From Vitellaria paradoxa (Eukaryota; Streptophyta; Magnoliopsida; Ericales; Sapotaceae): a stretch of DNA of 64,000 nucleotides. The translations under genes were made by a program, and so were the position numbers. This document shows positions 12,733-24,019 of the stretch, piece after piece. Within the stretch, counting starts at the first letter, position 1, and each line of letters starts with the position of its first letter. Location: the NCBI GenBank assembly GCA_019916065.1, contig CM034239.1, positions 39,456,419-39,520,418 on the forward strand, given 5' to 3'. The notes under the pieces are model-generated. The model did no database searches and was not told where the DNA came from. It saw only the letters and a list, made by a program, of their open reading frames with translations.

Positions 12733-14807
12733 GAAGCACCCGAAGCAGTTGTTCTTTTTGTCTTTCTTTTGAAAATATTCTATCTTTGAACGATTTACTA
12801 TAAAACGATACAATTTCATTCTAAAATTGTGAATTATGGCAAGTGACTAAAATTACCAAAACAGCCCCCATTTGGTCTATCGAAACTAAAAATGCCTTTT
12901 GTCCCCTTTCCAATCCATACTACTGTTAGGTAAATATGAAGTTATAAAAAAATAAGATAAAATGAAAAAGAAAGTTGGATAATTTATAAGTTTATAATTT
13001 ATATAATAAAATAAAAATAAATAATTTTTAAAAAATTTTAAAATTTATTAATAATTTTTAATAAATTAAACGTAACCGACTGACAACTTGGGGGAGTAAC
13101 TTACTCCCTTTATTTATCTTTTTGTAATAGATGCGGACATTATTAATGCTAAATTGACAATTTCTTAACATGTGAATGATCAGCCTCGAGGGATAAATAA
13201 TATACATATACACACGCACACTGGGCAAACATGTACTGTCTACAAGGTTTTAGGGCTGTGAAATGTGGAGACGGTGGAAACTAGGCAGTCGTCCATTTTT
13301 GTAACATCTTACCGTTACTCTAGGTTTTAAAATAAAATTTAGTACACAAAATTTTTATATATTTCCGTACTTGAATAAGATTAAATATACATTATTATGA
13401 TATTAGGGGTAAAAATAGTGTTATGTTGCATTCAAATTCATAATTCAATTAATTTATATCAATTCATGTTTGTATTTTAATATTTTAAAATTTAATAAAC
13501 ATGTTAAATAATTAATTTATTTTCAAATTAAATAAAATCGTGTTAATTTTGATCTATTCATGCTATATTGTATTCATATTTTTTTCTAATAATTTAATAT
13601 TTGTGTCTACGATATTTGTATAATGTTTGGATCGCGTTTTCGTGTCTAGTCTAATCTTACACCAGCTTGTAAATAATACGACAATATTATTTTTAATAGA
13701 ATTTTTTTAAATGATTGGATCTAATGAATAATTTTGATACAGTTTTAATAAATTATAAACACTCCATTTGAAAAACAATCCTCCATTAGAATTGATTTAA
13801 TTTTAAGATAAAGAATTGTTCTGATTTGATTTGATTTGATAAATAAAATTTTATTTTAGGAAAAAATTTTAAATTTAAGAATTGAATTAATTTGGTTTAA
13901 GAGAAATATCAAGTTTGATCATATTAATAGGAAGTTAAACATACAGTAAATATAATATATGAAGATAAATTTTTTTATTTACTTAGATTGCTTAAGAAAA
14001 TAATAAATTCTTATCAAATTCTATTATTTTGGATTAGATTTCAAATAATATAAAAATTTTAAAATTTAAGTTATGAAATGAAATCAAATCCAACTCATGA
14101 AATTTTATTTTAATTCCAAACATAAGAATTAATGAAAATTCTCATTAAATGAAATCAAATCTCATGAAATCTATCGTTCTAAAAAGAGTGTAAGTTATCA
14201 ATTTCAATAAGTGTAAAAAAAGTATATGTTCCATTTATTATTTAAATAAAAAAATATAATGCCATAATTTATACCCAAAATGATGTGGTAATAAATTTTG
14301 TGTAATAAATAAATATGCTGGTTATATTTTTTAGAAATAATGGATCATAAACGTCACCGTTAAATTGTTAGAGATTTTTTAGGTTAAAATTTTCTAATTT
14401 TTAAAGTTTTAATTTTTTTTTGGTAATTAAGTTTTTAATCTTCCTGAAATACAAAATATATGTGTCATTTTATCATCGGTTATCCTTTCTCCTTTTTGTT
14501 TTACATTTTTGAATTTGTTAAACCCTCCAAGGACTTTTAATTAAAGAATAATTGCATAATTTCAATTTTAATATATGACGACGTTATTTTTGTTTTAGGA
14601 AATTATAACGACAGTAAAAAAATATATGTAGTTTTTTATACACACGATTAATATTTTCCTCAACAAGATTACAGTTAAAAAAAAATACTTCAAAATATTT
14701 ATATTAAAGATTTAATTTCTCATTAAAATATTAGAACGTTTATCAAAAGCAAACATTAGCAATTATTTTAATTATGTATTAACTATTATATATAATTCAA
14801 TATAAAT
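12733..14807. other. AT-rich intergenic DNA, no 3' LTR
   Basis: I looked here for a second copy of the gypsy LTR and found none. No gene, RNA or clear repeat is visible; there are scattered short words common to this genome's MITEs. Confidence 0.5.
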
Positions 14808-15041
14808 TGTTATACTAAATTATCTTTATTTAACGTGGATGTTACTTTTCCGCCGACAGCACCTCCCTGTTCTTCTTTCATTTATTTTCTTTCTTTTATT
14901 ATTTATTTATCTATTTTTTATTTCAATAAATTACTCTAAACCACCTAAATATTTGTATAATTACGCATAAACTCTCTTGACATTTAAAAATTACAAAAAA
15001 CTTCCGTTATTTCTAAAAGTTAGTAACATTTGAACCCATCC

Positions 15042-15881
15042 ATTAATATTAGGGGTGAGCATTGGTCGGTATGGTTCGAAAATGATAACTTTCATAATTG
15101 AACCGAACATTTTTGAAAATTAAAAATGATAACCAAACCGACCAAATAATATGTATTAATCAAACATTAACCGAATCGAATTATTTTAATTTGGTTACGG
15201 TCGGTTCGGTTAAATAGGCTTATTAATTTAAAAATATTTTTTATAATTTAGTTATAGAGATAAAATAATAATTTTTTATTTTAAGTTCAACAAAAAGTAT
15301 AATGTCATCGAAGCATTAAAATTTTAAATTTTAAATTACAAAAGCCAATATATGATTCCATTAAACCATAATTATGAAATAAAATTCTTAATAAAACTAA
15401 AAAAGAGCAGCTTGAATTGAAAAAAAATAAAATAAAAATAAGGATGAAGATTGAAGTGACAGTGTATAATTGTGTATACTAAGGACGTAAATAATATGCT
15501 ATATATTAATCATCTGAAATTCAAAAGACATGGTATTTCAAAAGATTAATTATATTTAATGCTATATAATTATTTATTGAAACTTAGGAATGAATACTTT
15601 AATAGTTCTCTTTGAAATTTTAAAGGTCATGAAATTTTAAAAATTAAGTGTATTAAAATCAGTTAATTATATATATAAACACATTAAATATTACGTATTT
15701 TAATTCGGTTAATTTGGTTTTAAAAATTTTAAACTATATCCAAAATCGATAACCGTTATTTTTAAAAAAATTAACCGAACCAATCACTATTAAAATAATA
15801 ATCGAACCAAACTTCTTAAATTTGATCGATATGGTTCGAAAAGTAAAATTTGACCAAATTATACACAACCCTAATTAATAT
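15042..15881. mobile_element. hAT-type MITE nested in the Pack-MULE-like element
   Basis: The 8-bp target-site duplication ATTAATAT lies at 15,042-15,049 and 15,874-15,881. The element (15,050-15,873, 824 bp) starts TAGGGGTGAGCA and ends ACACAACCCTA, with matching GGTTCGGTT-type words inside each end. An 8-bp TSD and TAGGG...CCCTA ends are typical of non-autonomous hAT elements. No coding sequence. Confidence 0.85.
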
Positions 15882-15989
15882 GCGTTATAATTTCTATTAA
15901 AAGGGTTATGTCAAGTAAATTCTTTTTAATATACAAAATTCACCCTTCACAATAATTAAAATACATATATATATATATATATATACATC

Positions 15990-16226
15990 ATCGCCAGCGA
16001 CGGCTCGTCCGCCACCATCGCTGTAAACCAAGCTCAAGTTGACCCGCAGACCAATGCAAACACGCCCTTTCTCCTGAAATACCAGCTCCCGAACGAAGAC
16101 CTCAACTCCATCATCTTCGTTATCATCGAAGAGGACCTAGAAATTGCTAGGGTTTCAAAAGGTGGAACTTACATTTCTAGAGCCAAAAACAAGAACAGGA
16201 GGAGACCAAGCACAACAACCAAATAA
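15990..16226 (+). pseudogene. Captured PB1-domain gene fragment
   Basis: An open frame of about 78 codons with markedly higher GC than the flanks reads ...NTPFLLKYQLPNEDLNSII... followed by IIEEDLEIAR. The K-Y-Q-L-P and E-D-L blocks with acidic EEDLE are the second half of a plant PB1 domain (the kind found in PB1-domain kinases and related proteins, normally 'LPxEDLDxLISVTxDEDL'). There is no start codon, the domain's first half is missing, and it lies inside the TIRs of the Pack-MULE-like element, so it is a captured fragment and not a gene. The frame closes at TAA 16,224. Confidence 0.7.
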
Positions 16227-16689
16227 GAAGAAGAAGAATGGACGGTTCAGAATGAAACTAATGACAGCAGGGGCGGTGGAGGAAGCATTGGTGTCGGTTT
16301 TTGTTGTCGCTGTTGGTATTGTTTGTTGCTAAAATTAACATTGATTTGTAGTTTGCGAAATGGGTTTGGCTCTGTTTCAGAAAATGCAATAAAGCACAGT
16401 TGTCCACTAGTATCCCCTAGCATTTAATGCTGGCCCCTCCTTTCCTCCAGTTCTCCCCCTCCCCATTTAACTTTTTCAAAGCCCCTCATTAATTACTTTA
16501 AATACAGAACCCATCAATTTCTCCTTTGCAGTTTCATATCCATCCAATTCTTTTTTTGAGTCCTCTCCTCTCCTCTCTATGTTTTTTGTGGGTTTCAAAT
16601 GACGGCTAGGTGAGCTCTTTGCTTCGACTAATGAGTGGGTACAAGGAGGATTAGAAGGCGGTGAAGGAGCCCATCGCCACCAGCGGTGG

Positions 16690-16985
16690 AGTGAAATCGG
16701 CAGTCATAACAAGAGATTTGCTTGGTGGTTGTTGCCCGCTTAACTCTAAAGAATCAAACTACCATGCAATTTCTTCAGCTCCAATCGCCGACGCAGTGCT
16801 TGATCGAGTCAAAAAGGGCTGAAATTGCGTTGATTTTAGAGGACCCAAATGTTAGATTCAAGAATTTGAGTCATGAGATTGTGACTTGCAGCGTGTTCTT
16901 GACTACACGAATCTCCCAATCTACTTTCTTTCTCCTGTTTTCTCTCTCTACGGGCAGACATGAAGCTACCCACAAACTCCTCTGT
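16690..16985 (+). pseudogene. Coding-like patch of unknown origin inside the Pack-MULE-like element
   Basis: Two adjoining frames look protein-like: one includes AISSAPIADAVLDRVKKG (about 16,763-16,818), then after a shift AEIALILEDPNVRFKNLSHE. Base composition is richer than the element's ends. I do not recognise the parent gene and the patch has no intact frame. It could be a second captured fragment; it could also be chance. Confidence 0.35.
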
Positions 16986-18116
16986 GCATATCCATTCCCC
17001 CCCCCCCAAAAAAAAAAAACAAACAAGGAGCTTCCTCCTCTCTCTCTCTCTTCGAACTTGGACTTTGAACAGCCAGGGGTACAATTGTCTTTGTGATAAA
17101 ATTTTAACGGAGTTAAACTTTGAATTAACGGAAGGTACAGATGTTACTAACTTTTCAAAGCAAGAGGAATTTTTGTAATTTTTAAATATTGATAAGTCTA
17201 TGTATAATTATATAAATGTTTAAGAGATTTAAGTATAATTGACTTTTTTATTTTTTTACGATGATGCCACTAAATGCTTGAAGGTGTTGATTGGGTTTGT
17301 TTGGAGTAAGAAAAAATGAGATAAATTGAGATAAATTGTTTTGGGGAGAGTTCGTAATGCGTGCAGTGAGAGAAAAAAATTGATGTGATATAAAGTTAAC
17401 AGAGATTTATAGAGATTTTTGGAGATTTTCAACAGATTATTGCACACCAAAATAAAAAAAATTAAAGAAAATTAATAAAGAAAAAAAATTAAAAAAAATT
17501 AATTTTATTTGATTATTTTAAAAATAAAATAAACAAAATAAAATTTTTTTATATATTTTTAAAAGTATAAATATAAATGAAATCTATTTAGTCTTTAAAA
17601 TAATTTTTTTATTCACTTGTAACAAGCTATGTATAAAGGGGTTTGTTCAAATTTATTACACGAAAATAAATTATGAAGAGTAATTATATCATTTTAAATT
17701 ATACATAAAAATAGCTAGAAAAAAATAACTTTTGTAATTTCACTTAATGAAAAAAGTAAGTTGAACGAAAGAGGTCATTTATAGAGTATAAATAGATCCA
17801 TTGTTTATTAAATAAATTTACGTTATATTTGGCAACTAATGAGGTTAAAATTAAATTTTTTAATGATAATTTTAGAAATTTAACAATAATTGACTATTAA
17901 TAATTTTACAATATATTAAAAATATTTATTTGAATATAATATCATATTTTTTTTGTTTAAATATAATGTATGAAAATAAAGTGGATAAATTTGATATTTA
18001 GATTTTTATATATGAGCGTTACTAGGAATATGGAAATTAAGCGAGAGTTTTAAAAATGGTAATAAAAATCTTAAAAACCTTTCATGTTTTAAAAAATTAG
18101 AAAATTCTAACCTTTT

Positions 18117-18577
18117 AGGTGGCATTTAGTTTGATTTTCTATTTTTTTGTTTTTTATTTTCTCTTTTGAACCATATTTCTTTTTGAGTTTTGAAAACAAA
18201 GAAAACAGCTTAAAATCTATTTGATCACTTGTATTTTCAAAATTTATTTTAGAAAATAGAAATGAGTTTACACATGAAGTGTGCATTTTGAGTAACAAAA
18301 AAGAGATAAAATGAGATAATTTAAGATAATTTGTGGGTTTCGTAATTCTACAATGAGATTAAAAATGAATAAATTTTAGAGGTTTTCAAAAATTTTTAAC
18401 GTTTTTTATTCTGCCAAATACGTTCAAAATGAAAAATGATAAAAAATCGTTTTGAAATTTTTTAACAAAAAACAAATAAAATCTCAAAATAAGAAAAATA
18501 AAATATTTTTGGAATTTGCAAAACATAAAATAAAAATAGAAAACGAAAAATAAAAAAATAAATCAAATGTTATCTAA
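18117..18577. mobile_element. MITE, copy-1 specific, with a second MITE nested in it
   Basis: Ends TTAGGTGGCATTTAGTTTG and CAAATGTTATCTAAG are imperfect inverted repeats. Copy 2 has the uninterrupted sequence at about 38,236. The same ~330-bp element occurs at about 19,483-19,788 and, reversed, at 62,378-62,716; comparing them shows an extra ~140 bp at about 18,283-18,422, which is a nested copy of a different MITE (GAGATAAAATGAGATAA core). Confidence 0.7.
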
Positions 18578-19212
18578 GCTCTTTGTATTTTTGTGTTTTT
18601 AAACTTTTTTTGGGCACAAAAATCAAGTCTGTTTAGTAAAAACTGCAGAGAACCAAATACACTTTACTTTTTTTAAGCAAATGTAAAAAGTCAACACTAG
18701 CTTCAAAACGGGGGTGCCAAACGCAGTCCGTAACTTCGTAGCAAGGAGATTTTTTTTTTTTGGTTTATAAATAAAAAATTATTTTTTCTTTTATATAATT
18801 TTTTTTGGTTATTTTTTAAGAATAATTATTTATATTTAAAAATATTTAAATTTAAAAATTTCACATACTGACTAAAAATAATTTATTTTGAAAAAATTAA
18901 ATTCCTTTTACTTGTACGTGAATTTTTATTTTTATTGTATTTTTTTACAATATTAAAATAACATGCTTAAAGAATACAAAAAATTATAAAAAATATATAA
19001 AAGAACAATTTAATCTGAAACAAGATAACTTTAAGTTTTGGTTTGTCGAAGGGACACTAATGGCAAATAGCAATCAACAATGTGTACACGAAATATAAGT
19101 GGTAATTATTTTATTACAATTTATAATAATATACACTAAGTAATTTAAAAATTATTATTTATTTAATAATTTTCTTAAATTTAAACATATACTACTTTAG
19201 AGTAATTTTTAA

Positions 19213-19324
19213 GGGAATTACTATTTACACTCCACTTTTAGTTTCTTGCACTCTATTTTTTCTCACAATGAATAATATTTATTTAGAGTGCAAGAAACAA
19301 AATGGAGTGCAAATAGGCTCACCC
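19213..19324. mobile_element. Small 112-bp hairpin MITE, copy-1 specific
   Basis: Left GGGAATTACTATTTACACTCC and right GGAGTGCAAATAGGCTCACCC are inverted repeats, with a second inverted pair TTTCTTGCACTCT / AGAGTGCAAGAAA inside. Copy 2 (near 38,875) lacks it. The flanking duplicate is approximate (AATTTTTAA and TATTTTAAA). Confidence 0.7.
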
Positions 19325-19482
19325 TATTTTAAAGTGATATCTTAAAATAGTGTTGCTAAACTCTTGAATTCTCATTGAGATTCCATTCTTCAAAATGTGA
19401 TCGAACATTTAAAATAAGGCATCTAATTTGGTAATTATATTTTCTTCCTCTAAACAGTAAGTCAATTTTTTTTTTAAAATCT

Positions 19483-19788
19483 TAAGTAATATTTGATTTT
19501 TTTATTTTTATTTTTTATTTTAAGCTTATTTTTCATTTTATATTTTTGAAAACAAAAAAAAAGTTCAAAATGCATTTGATCACTTATCTTTTCAAAATTT
19601 GTATTATAAAATGAAAAATAAGTTTACATAAAATTTTATGAAAAATAACAAAAAGTCGTTTTGAATGTTTTTAGTCCAAAATAAGGAAAATCTCAAAAAG
19701 AAAATTTTATGTTTTCTTTATTTTAGAATTTTTAAAACATAAAACATATAAAACAAAAACATAAAATGGAAAAAAAAATCAATTTAGA
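19483..19788. mobile_element. MITE of the ~330-bp family, copy-1 specific
   Basis: Shares the order GATTT...TTTTTGAAAACAAA...TTTGATCACTT...TCGTTTTGAATG...AAAACATAAAA with the elements at 18,117 and 62,378. Copy 2 lacks this block near 39,025. The ends here are more degraded than in the other two copies. Confidence 0.6.
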
Positions 19789-20739
19789 AAATATAGTATA
19801 TTAATTTTTTTAAAGATAATTAATTTAGAAAAAATAGTATATTATACCTAGTGTTTAAATTTAGTAAGTCCCCCATTCGATAATAATTAATGGTTTTCCA
19901 AGCGTTCTTTTCAGCGCTAAAGTCACCTGTCAACAATTAATAATATTTAAAAATTAAAAAATTCTTAAAATTAGAGTTATATTTTTGTATACCTACTAAC
20001 CGTATATATAGTAGCCTTATACATGAATCTCGATTTATAAAATTTTGTTTAATTCAAAGAGTTGAAAATTGAACACTGTCGACATATTATTGTACTACTT
20101 TATCTAAAAATATCAGATGAAGGAATCTTGAAATTAAAAATATATCATTTTAAATGATTTTTGACAAGTTGAATGAAGAGTGATCACGAATTGAATTATT
20201 CGTGAATTACTCGAGTTAAAATTAAAAAAAAAAAAAAAAACTCAATTTGAGCTTAATTCTTGACTTTAACAAACTCAATTTTATTAAAATAGATTGCTTG
20301 TTCAAAATTGAGTTTAAGTTTGAACTAAACGTGTTCTGTTCAAAAGTTTGCGAGACGGCTCGATAAAATAATATATATTTTTCATGACAACACCCTGTCA
20401 TTTTGTTTAGTATATGATGTTCTTTCAGTTTAGCTGAACTTTTATTTTGATTTGTTATATTTTAGATCAAAATAACGTTGTTTGATTAATCGAACTACTC
20501 GCAAGCCAGTCTTAATTTAAAATTATTATTTGTTGAGCCAAACTCGAGCCCATACAAAATTTTAAGTCGAACTCAAATAAATCAAATTTCAACTCAATTT
20601 GGTTTAAATCCACCGTTAGGTCAATTAAAAATTAGAAAAGTACAATATAACTTTTGAAAACTAAAAACAATGACAAAATTATGAGATATAAAATTTAAAT
20701 AAATCATTAAAAAAAAAAACTGAAAGTGAGCTTAATATA

Positions 20740-22721
20740 TTGTTAGAGCAAAATAAGAGCATTTACGCTAATAGCATTGACGTTGATTTCACTTTCGTAT
20801 GGGATTCCAATCACGAGTTTGATCTCAAATCTACCCGTTGTGTCCCTGAGTTACAGGGACGATGCTAGATATATGCAGAACATTTTACAATTTCGAGAGG
20901 TAACGCATGTTTTCTTTACCAATTTTTAGGGAACGGCGAACGTTACCTGCAATAAAAAAAAAATAAAATAAAAAAATAAAAAAGGGAGAAAGACCGAAAA
21001 TGCCATGTGGTTTATGCAGTGAAGGCTGGCTAAAATTACAAGTAACAGTGTACAAAAAGGACCATATAGACTACCCCACGTACGAGATTGGCGAATCCGA
21101 TCGGATAAGATGTTGAATTTCAGAAAAAGGAGGAGGCAGGCGATGTCAGCCGGGTGGCAACGATATCTAAAACTGGTTGAATTAAATTTTAACGGTTTAA
21201 ATTTATTTAAGTATTTTAGAGATTAAAAATATGTAAATGAATTTGAATAATTTAAATTTACTTATTCGTGATTGATATTGGAGAGCGATGTCATTCTCTC
21301 AAAGCCCGAATTCCAATTATAAAGTTTAGTATAGTTTTCAAAACATAAAAATAACTAGTGGATTCTCACGGGTTAATATTCATGAGGACGCACCCAACCT
21401 TAAGTAACTCAATGGTTCGAATTTTGGGTGTACATGTAATCGGGCGAAAGTAAATTACAATCAGTTGGTGTAAAAACTTTAAATTTGAGGGCATTTTTAA
21501 CCGTTTAAAGCATTAATTAAAACAAAACATAAGAAATGAAGAACTTTAAATTGTAATATTTATATAATAAAACATATCATTTGACGAGACATTTGTTCTA
21601 ATCATCATTTCACCACATCATCACCTATTATATATCTATACTAAAACATATTATTTGAATTTGAAATTTAAAATTCAAATAAATATATATATATTATATT
21701 TTTTTGTAAAATTATACAAATTATAATTTACTTATATTATCTGTTATTATTAAATAATGTATAATTAATTTTTTTATTTAAAAATATATTTAAAATTTTA
21801 AAAATTTTATTAAAAAATAAACATTTAAATTAAAATTTCAATTTTAATGTGCTTAAAACTTAAATTTTAAATACATAAACTTTTACACTGTGTGTCATTA
21901 TATAGTAAAGAAGTTTAAAATTTTGAATTTGAGATATTTTTAACTGTTAAATTTGCTAAATGGTCAGGATTATTTTTCTTTTTCTCTCATTCTTCCCATA
22001 TTTCTTAATACTTTTTTTATAAAATATGTTATTTATATATAAGGACGTTTAGAATTTTGAATTTGAAATATTTTCAACAGTTGAATTTGCTAAATGGATA
22101 GGAATAATTTTCATATAAAAGATTTTAAAATTTTACACCTTAATCTCTTTTGATTAATAATTTTTATTTTTATAGGTTATTTTCACAATTTTTTATGTAA
22201 GTTTGCTTTATAAATTTAAATTTGAGTTATTCACATATCAAATTATATTTTTGTACCTTTAGGCACAGGTAATAACTAATATATATACACATACACTTTG
22301 AAACATGGAGCCAAGATTTTATGAATAAATGAGTACTAATTATTAACACATAAATAGTTGGTAGAATTCCACAAGAGGAATAAAAAAAAGGCCTTAATTG
22401 ACGTTCAAAAGGGAAGAACAAGGTAGGGTTATATTTTTTTAACTGTATTTAATAGACTAAGTACAATTATATTAGTATGTATTAGACTAAAATTTATTTC
22501 TTTTATTGAATAAACACAATTAATATTCAACTAATATTTTGTTCTTTTCTTAGTGAGCACAATTGATATTGCATTAAATTTTTTTTCTTTTTTTTTTATG
22601 AATAGACACTATCAAATACAAAAAACAATATTAAAAAAGTAATGGCATAATTTTTTATTTTCGCGAGTGGACATGTGCCCCTAGCCAAAGGGTAGCTCCG
22701 CCCTTGTTTTGAAAGTCGAAA
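20740..22721. other. Intergenic DNA at the left edge of the block deleted from copy 2
   Basis: 20,740 is where homology to copy 2 stops. A GC-richer patch at about 20,930-21,180 gives short protein-like frames but nothing I recognise. A B-box-like GGTTCGAATTTTGG near 21,413 hints at a tRNA-derived SINE without a convincing A box. A motif (TTGAATTTGARATATTTTYAAC...TTGCTAAATGG) occurs twice near 21,915 and 22,055. Confidence 0.4.
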
Positions 22722-24019
22722 GCATTGCTCGGATTTTTTTTTGCTCTACGGTTATTTAATTAAAATATTTAACATTTACAGCCCGATTAAAAATAATTAC
22801 AAAACTACTGTTAATGAAAACGCTAATTCAAATAGCATTTTTCAAAAGTTAAAAACGCTGATCCAAATAGTATTTTTTCAAGTCAGCTGAATTGAAAATA
22901 CTAAATCAAATCGCGTTTTACTTTTTGAAACATTAAAGTCGCTACTTCAAGTGGCGTTTTACCAACCTATGACATTCCCATCCAAGTGACTTAAATAAGA
23001 CATAAATGAAGCAAGACATATATTGGAAAATAATAAAAAAGATATGAAACCAAAGTCAACCCATGACATTCCCATCTAACTAACATAAATAAGACATAAA
23101 TAAGACATAAATGAAGAAAGACAAATATTGGAAAAAAATAAAAAAGATATGAAACCAAATTGCAATAATGCCATTTACTTCACTCAAATACATATCATAG
23201 GGCTATTTCAATAAAAAATAATAAATAAAAAAATTTAACAATAAATTAATTTTTTAATTTAATTATATTTTTTTCACTTAATAAGATTAGATGCATTTTA
23301 AATATATATATATATATATATATATTTAAATTAGTAAAAATTATAATCCTGTAATTGTATAATATTTAAAAAATTTAAATATTTATTTTTTAAACTCCAA
23401 ACACACTATGATTTCATGAGAAAAAGGGAAGGGATAGAAATTTAAAAATACCTTATCTTATTTAGCTTGTGATAAAAAATGAGAGTCAGAAGACATGGAA
23501 TTTGAAAAATTAAACATAAATAAACTTTTTTCACTTAATAAGATTAGATGCATTTTAAATATATATATATATTGTTAAATTTTTTTATTTATTATTTTTT
23601 TTATTGAAATAGCCCTATGATATGTATTTGAGTGAAGTAAATGATATTATTGTAATTTGGCTTTATATTTTTTTTTATTATTTTCATTTATGTCTCATTT
23701 ATGTCGGTTGTTTCATTTATGTCTCATTTATGTCAATTGTTTCATTTATGTCTCATTTATGTGGAATGCTGTGGGTTGGCAAAACGCTATTTGAAATAGC
23801 AACTTTAATGTTTTAAAAAGCAAAACGCGGCTTGATTTAGCTTTTTCAATGCGACTGACTTGAAAAAACGCTATTTGAATTAGCGTTTTTAGCTTTTGGA
23901 AAACGCTATTTGAATTAGCGTTTTCATTAACGGTAATTTTGTAATTATTTTTAACCGAGCTGTAAATACTAAATATTTTAATTAAATAACCGTAGAACAA
24001 AAAAAAATCCGCATTGCTC
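22722..24019. mobile_element. Foldback MITE with 9-bp TSD and internal tandem repeats (Mutator-like)
   Basis: GCATTGCTC is duplicated exactly at 22,722-22,730 and 24,011-24,019. The 1,280-bp element begins GGATTTTTTTTTGCTCTACGG, and the reverse complement of its other end is GGATTTTTTTTTGTTCTACGG, continuing as nearly identical arms for several hundred bases. The arms contain many AACGCTA...TAGCGTT words that are themselves palindromic. The left arm has a ~95-bp internal duplication (about 22,975-23,150) and the right arm a 29-bp unit three times (23,682-23,768). Nothing in it codes for a transposase. Confidence 0.88.
23682..23768. repeat. 29-bp tandem repeat, three units
   Basis: TTTCATTTATGTCTCATTTA plus a nine-base variable tail repeats exactly in period three times (23,682, 23,711, 23,740) inside the right arm of the foldback MITE. 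Confidence 0.85.

Larger units (their letters stand above)
6648..12780 (+). mobile_element. Ty3/gypsy retrotransposon, Tat-like lineage, decayed, 3' LTR missing
   Basis: In order along the plus strand lie a 5' LTR (6648-7310), a primer-binding site, gag, aspartic protease, reverse transcriptase, RNase H, a second RNase H module and integrase, ending with a chromodomain-free C-terminal region at 12,732. This gene order with integrase last is that of Ty3/gypsy elements. Two consecutive RNase H modules mark the plant Tat group (Ogre, Retand and relatives). Several in-frame stops and frameshifts show it cannot encode its proteins intact. No second LTR copy follows the integrase; sequence after about 12,780 is ordinary AT-rich DNA, so the element is truncated at its 3' side. 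The internal domain is far more GC-rich than its surroundings. Confidence 0.9.
14924..17243 (+). mobile_element. Pack-MULE-like element carrying gene fragments
   Basis: Flanked by TTTTTTATTT on both sides (14,914-14,923 and 17,244-17,253; low complexity but exact). The left end (ATAAATTACTCTAAACC...) and the reverse complement of the right end are related for about 110 bp, sharing words such as AATTAC/TAC..A, TTTAAAAATTACAAAAA and AAAGTTAGTAACAT. Copy 2 of the segmental duplication is an empty site at this position (near 37,600). The interior is GC-richer than the flanks and contains a PB1-domain gene fragment and another coding-like patch. No transposase. A nested hAT-type MITE sits at 15,050-15,873. 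Confidence 0.75.
17244..20739. repeat. MITE-rich block shared with 37,600-40,946
   Basis: No gene. Collinear with copy 2 except for inserted elements. One insertion present only here is a MITE at about 17,284-17,446 (GGGTTTGTTTGGAGT start, CACACCAAAA end), of the family also seen at 18,283, 24,171, 35,948 and 45,395. The section about 20,170-20,640 is an old repeat full of AACTCAA/GAGTTT and GCTCGA words, present in both copies and therefore older than the duplication. Confidence 0.65.

Noticed and set aside
21240..21480. Possible SINE (GGTTCGAATTTTGG B-box-like word)
   Set aside because: No matching A box at proper spacing, no poly-A/T tail and no TSD were found.
23682..23768. Short regular repeats that might suggest a CRISPR array
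   Set aside because: Three adjoining 29-bp units with no distinct spacers, in a plant transposon; not a CRISPR.
23622..23816. Open frame with repeated FIYVSFMS-like peptide
   Set aside because: Produced by the 29-bp tandem repeat inside a foldback transposon.
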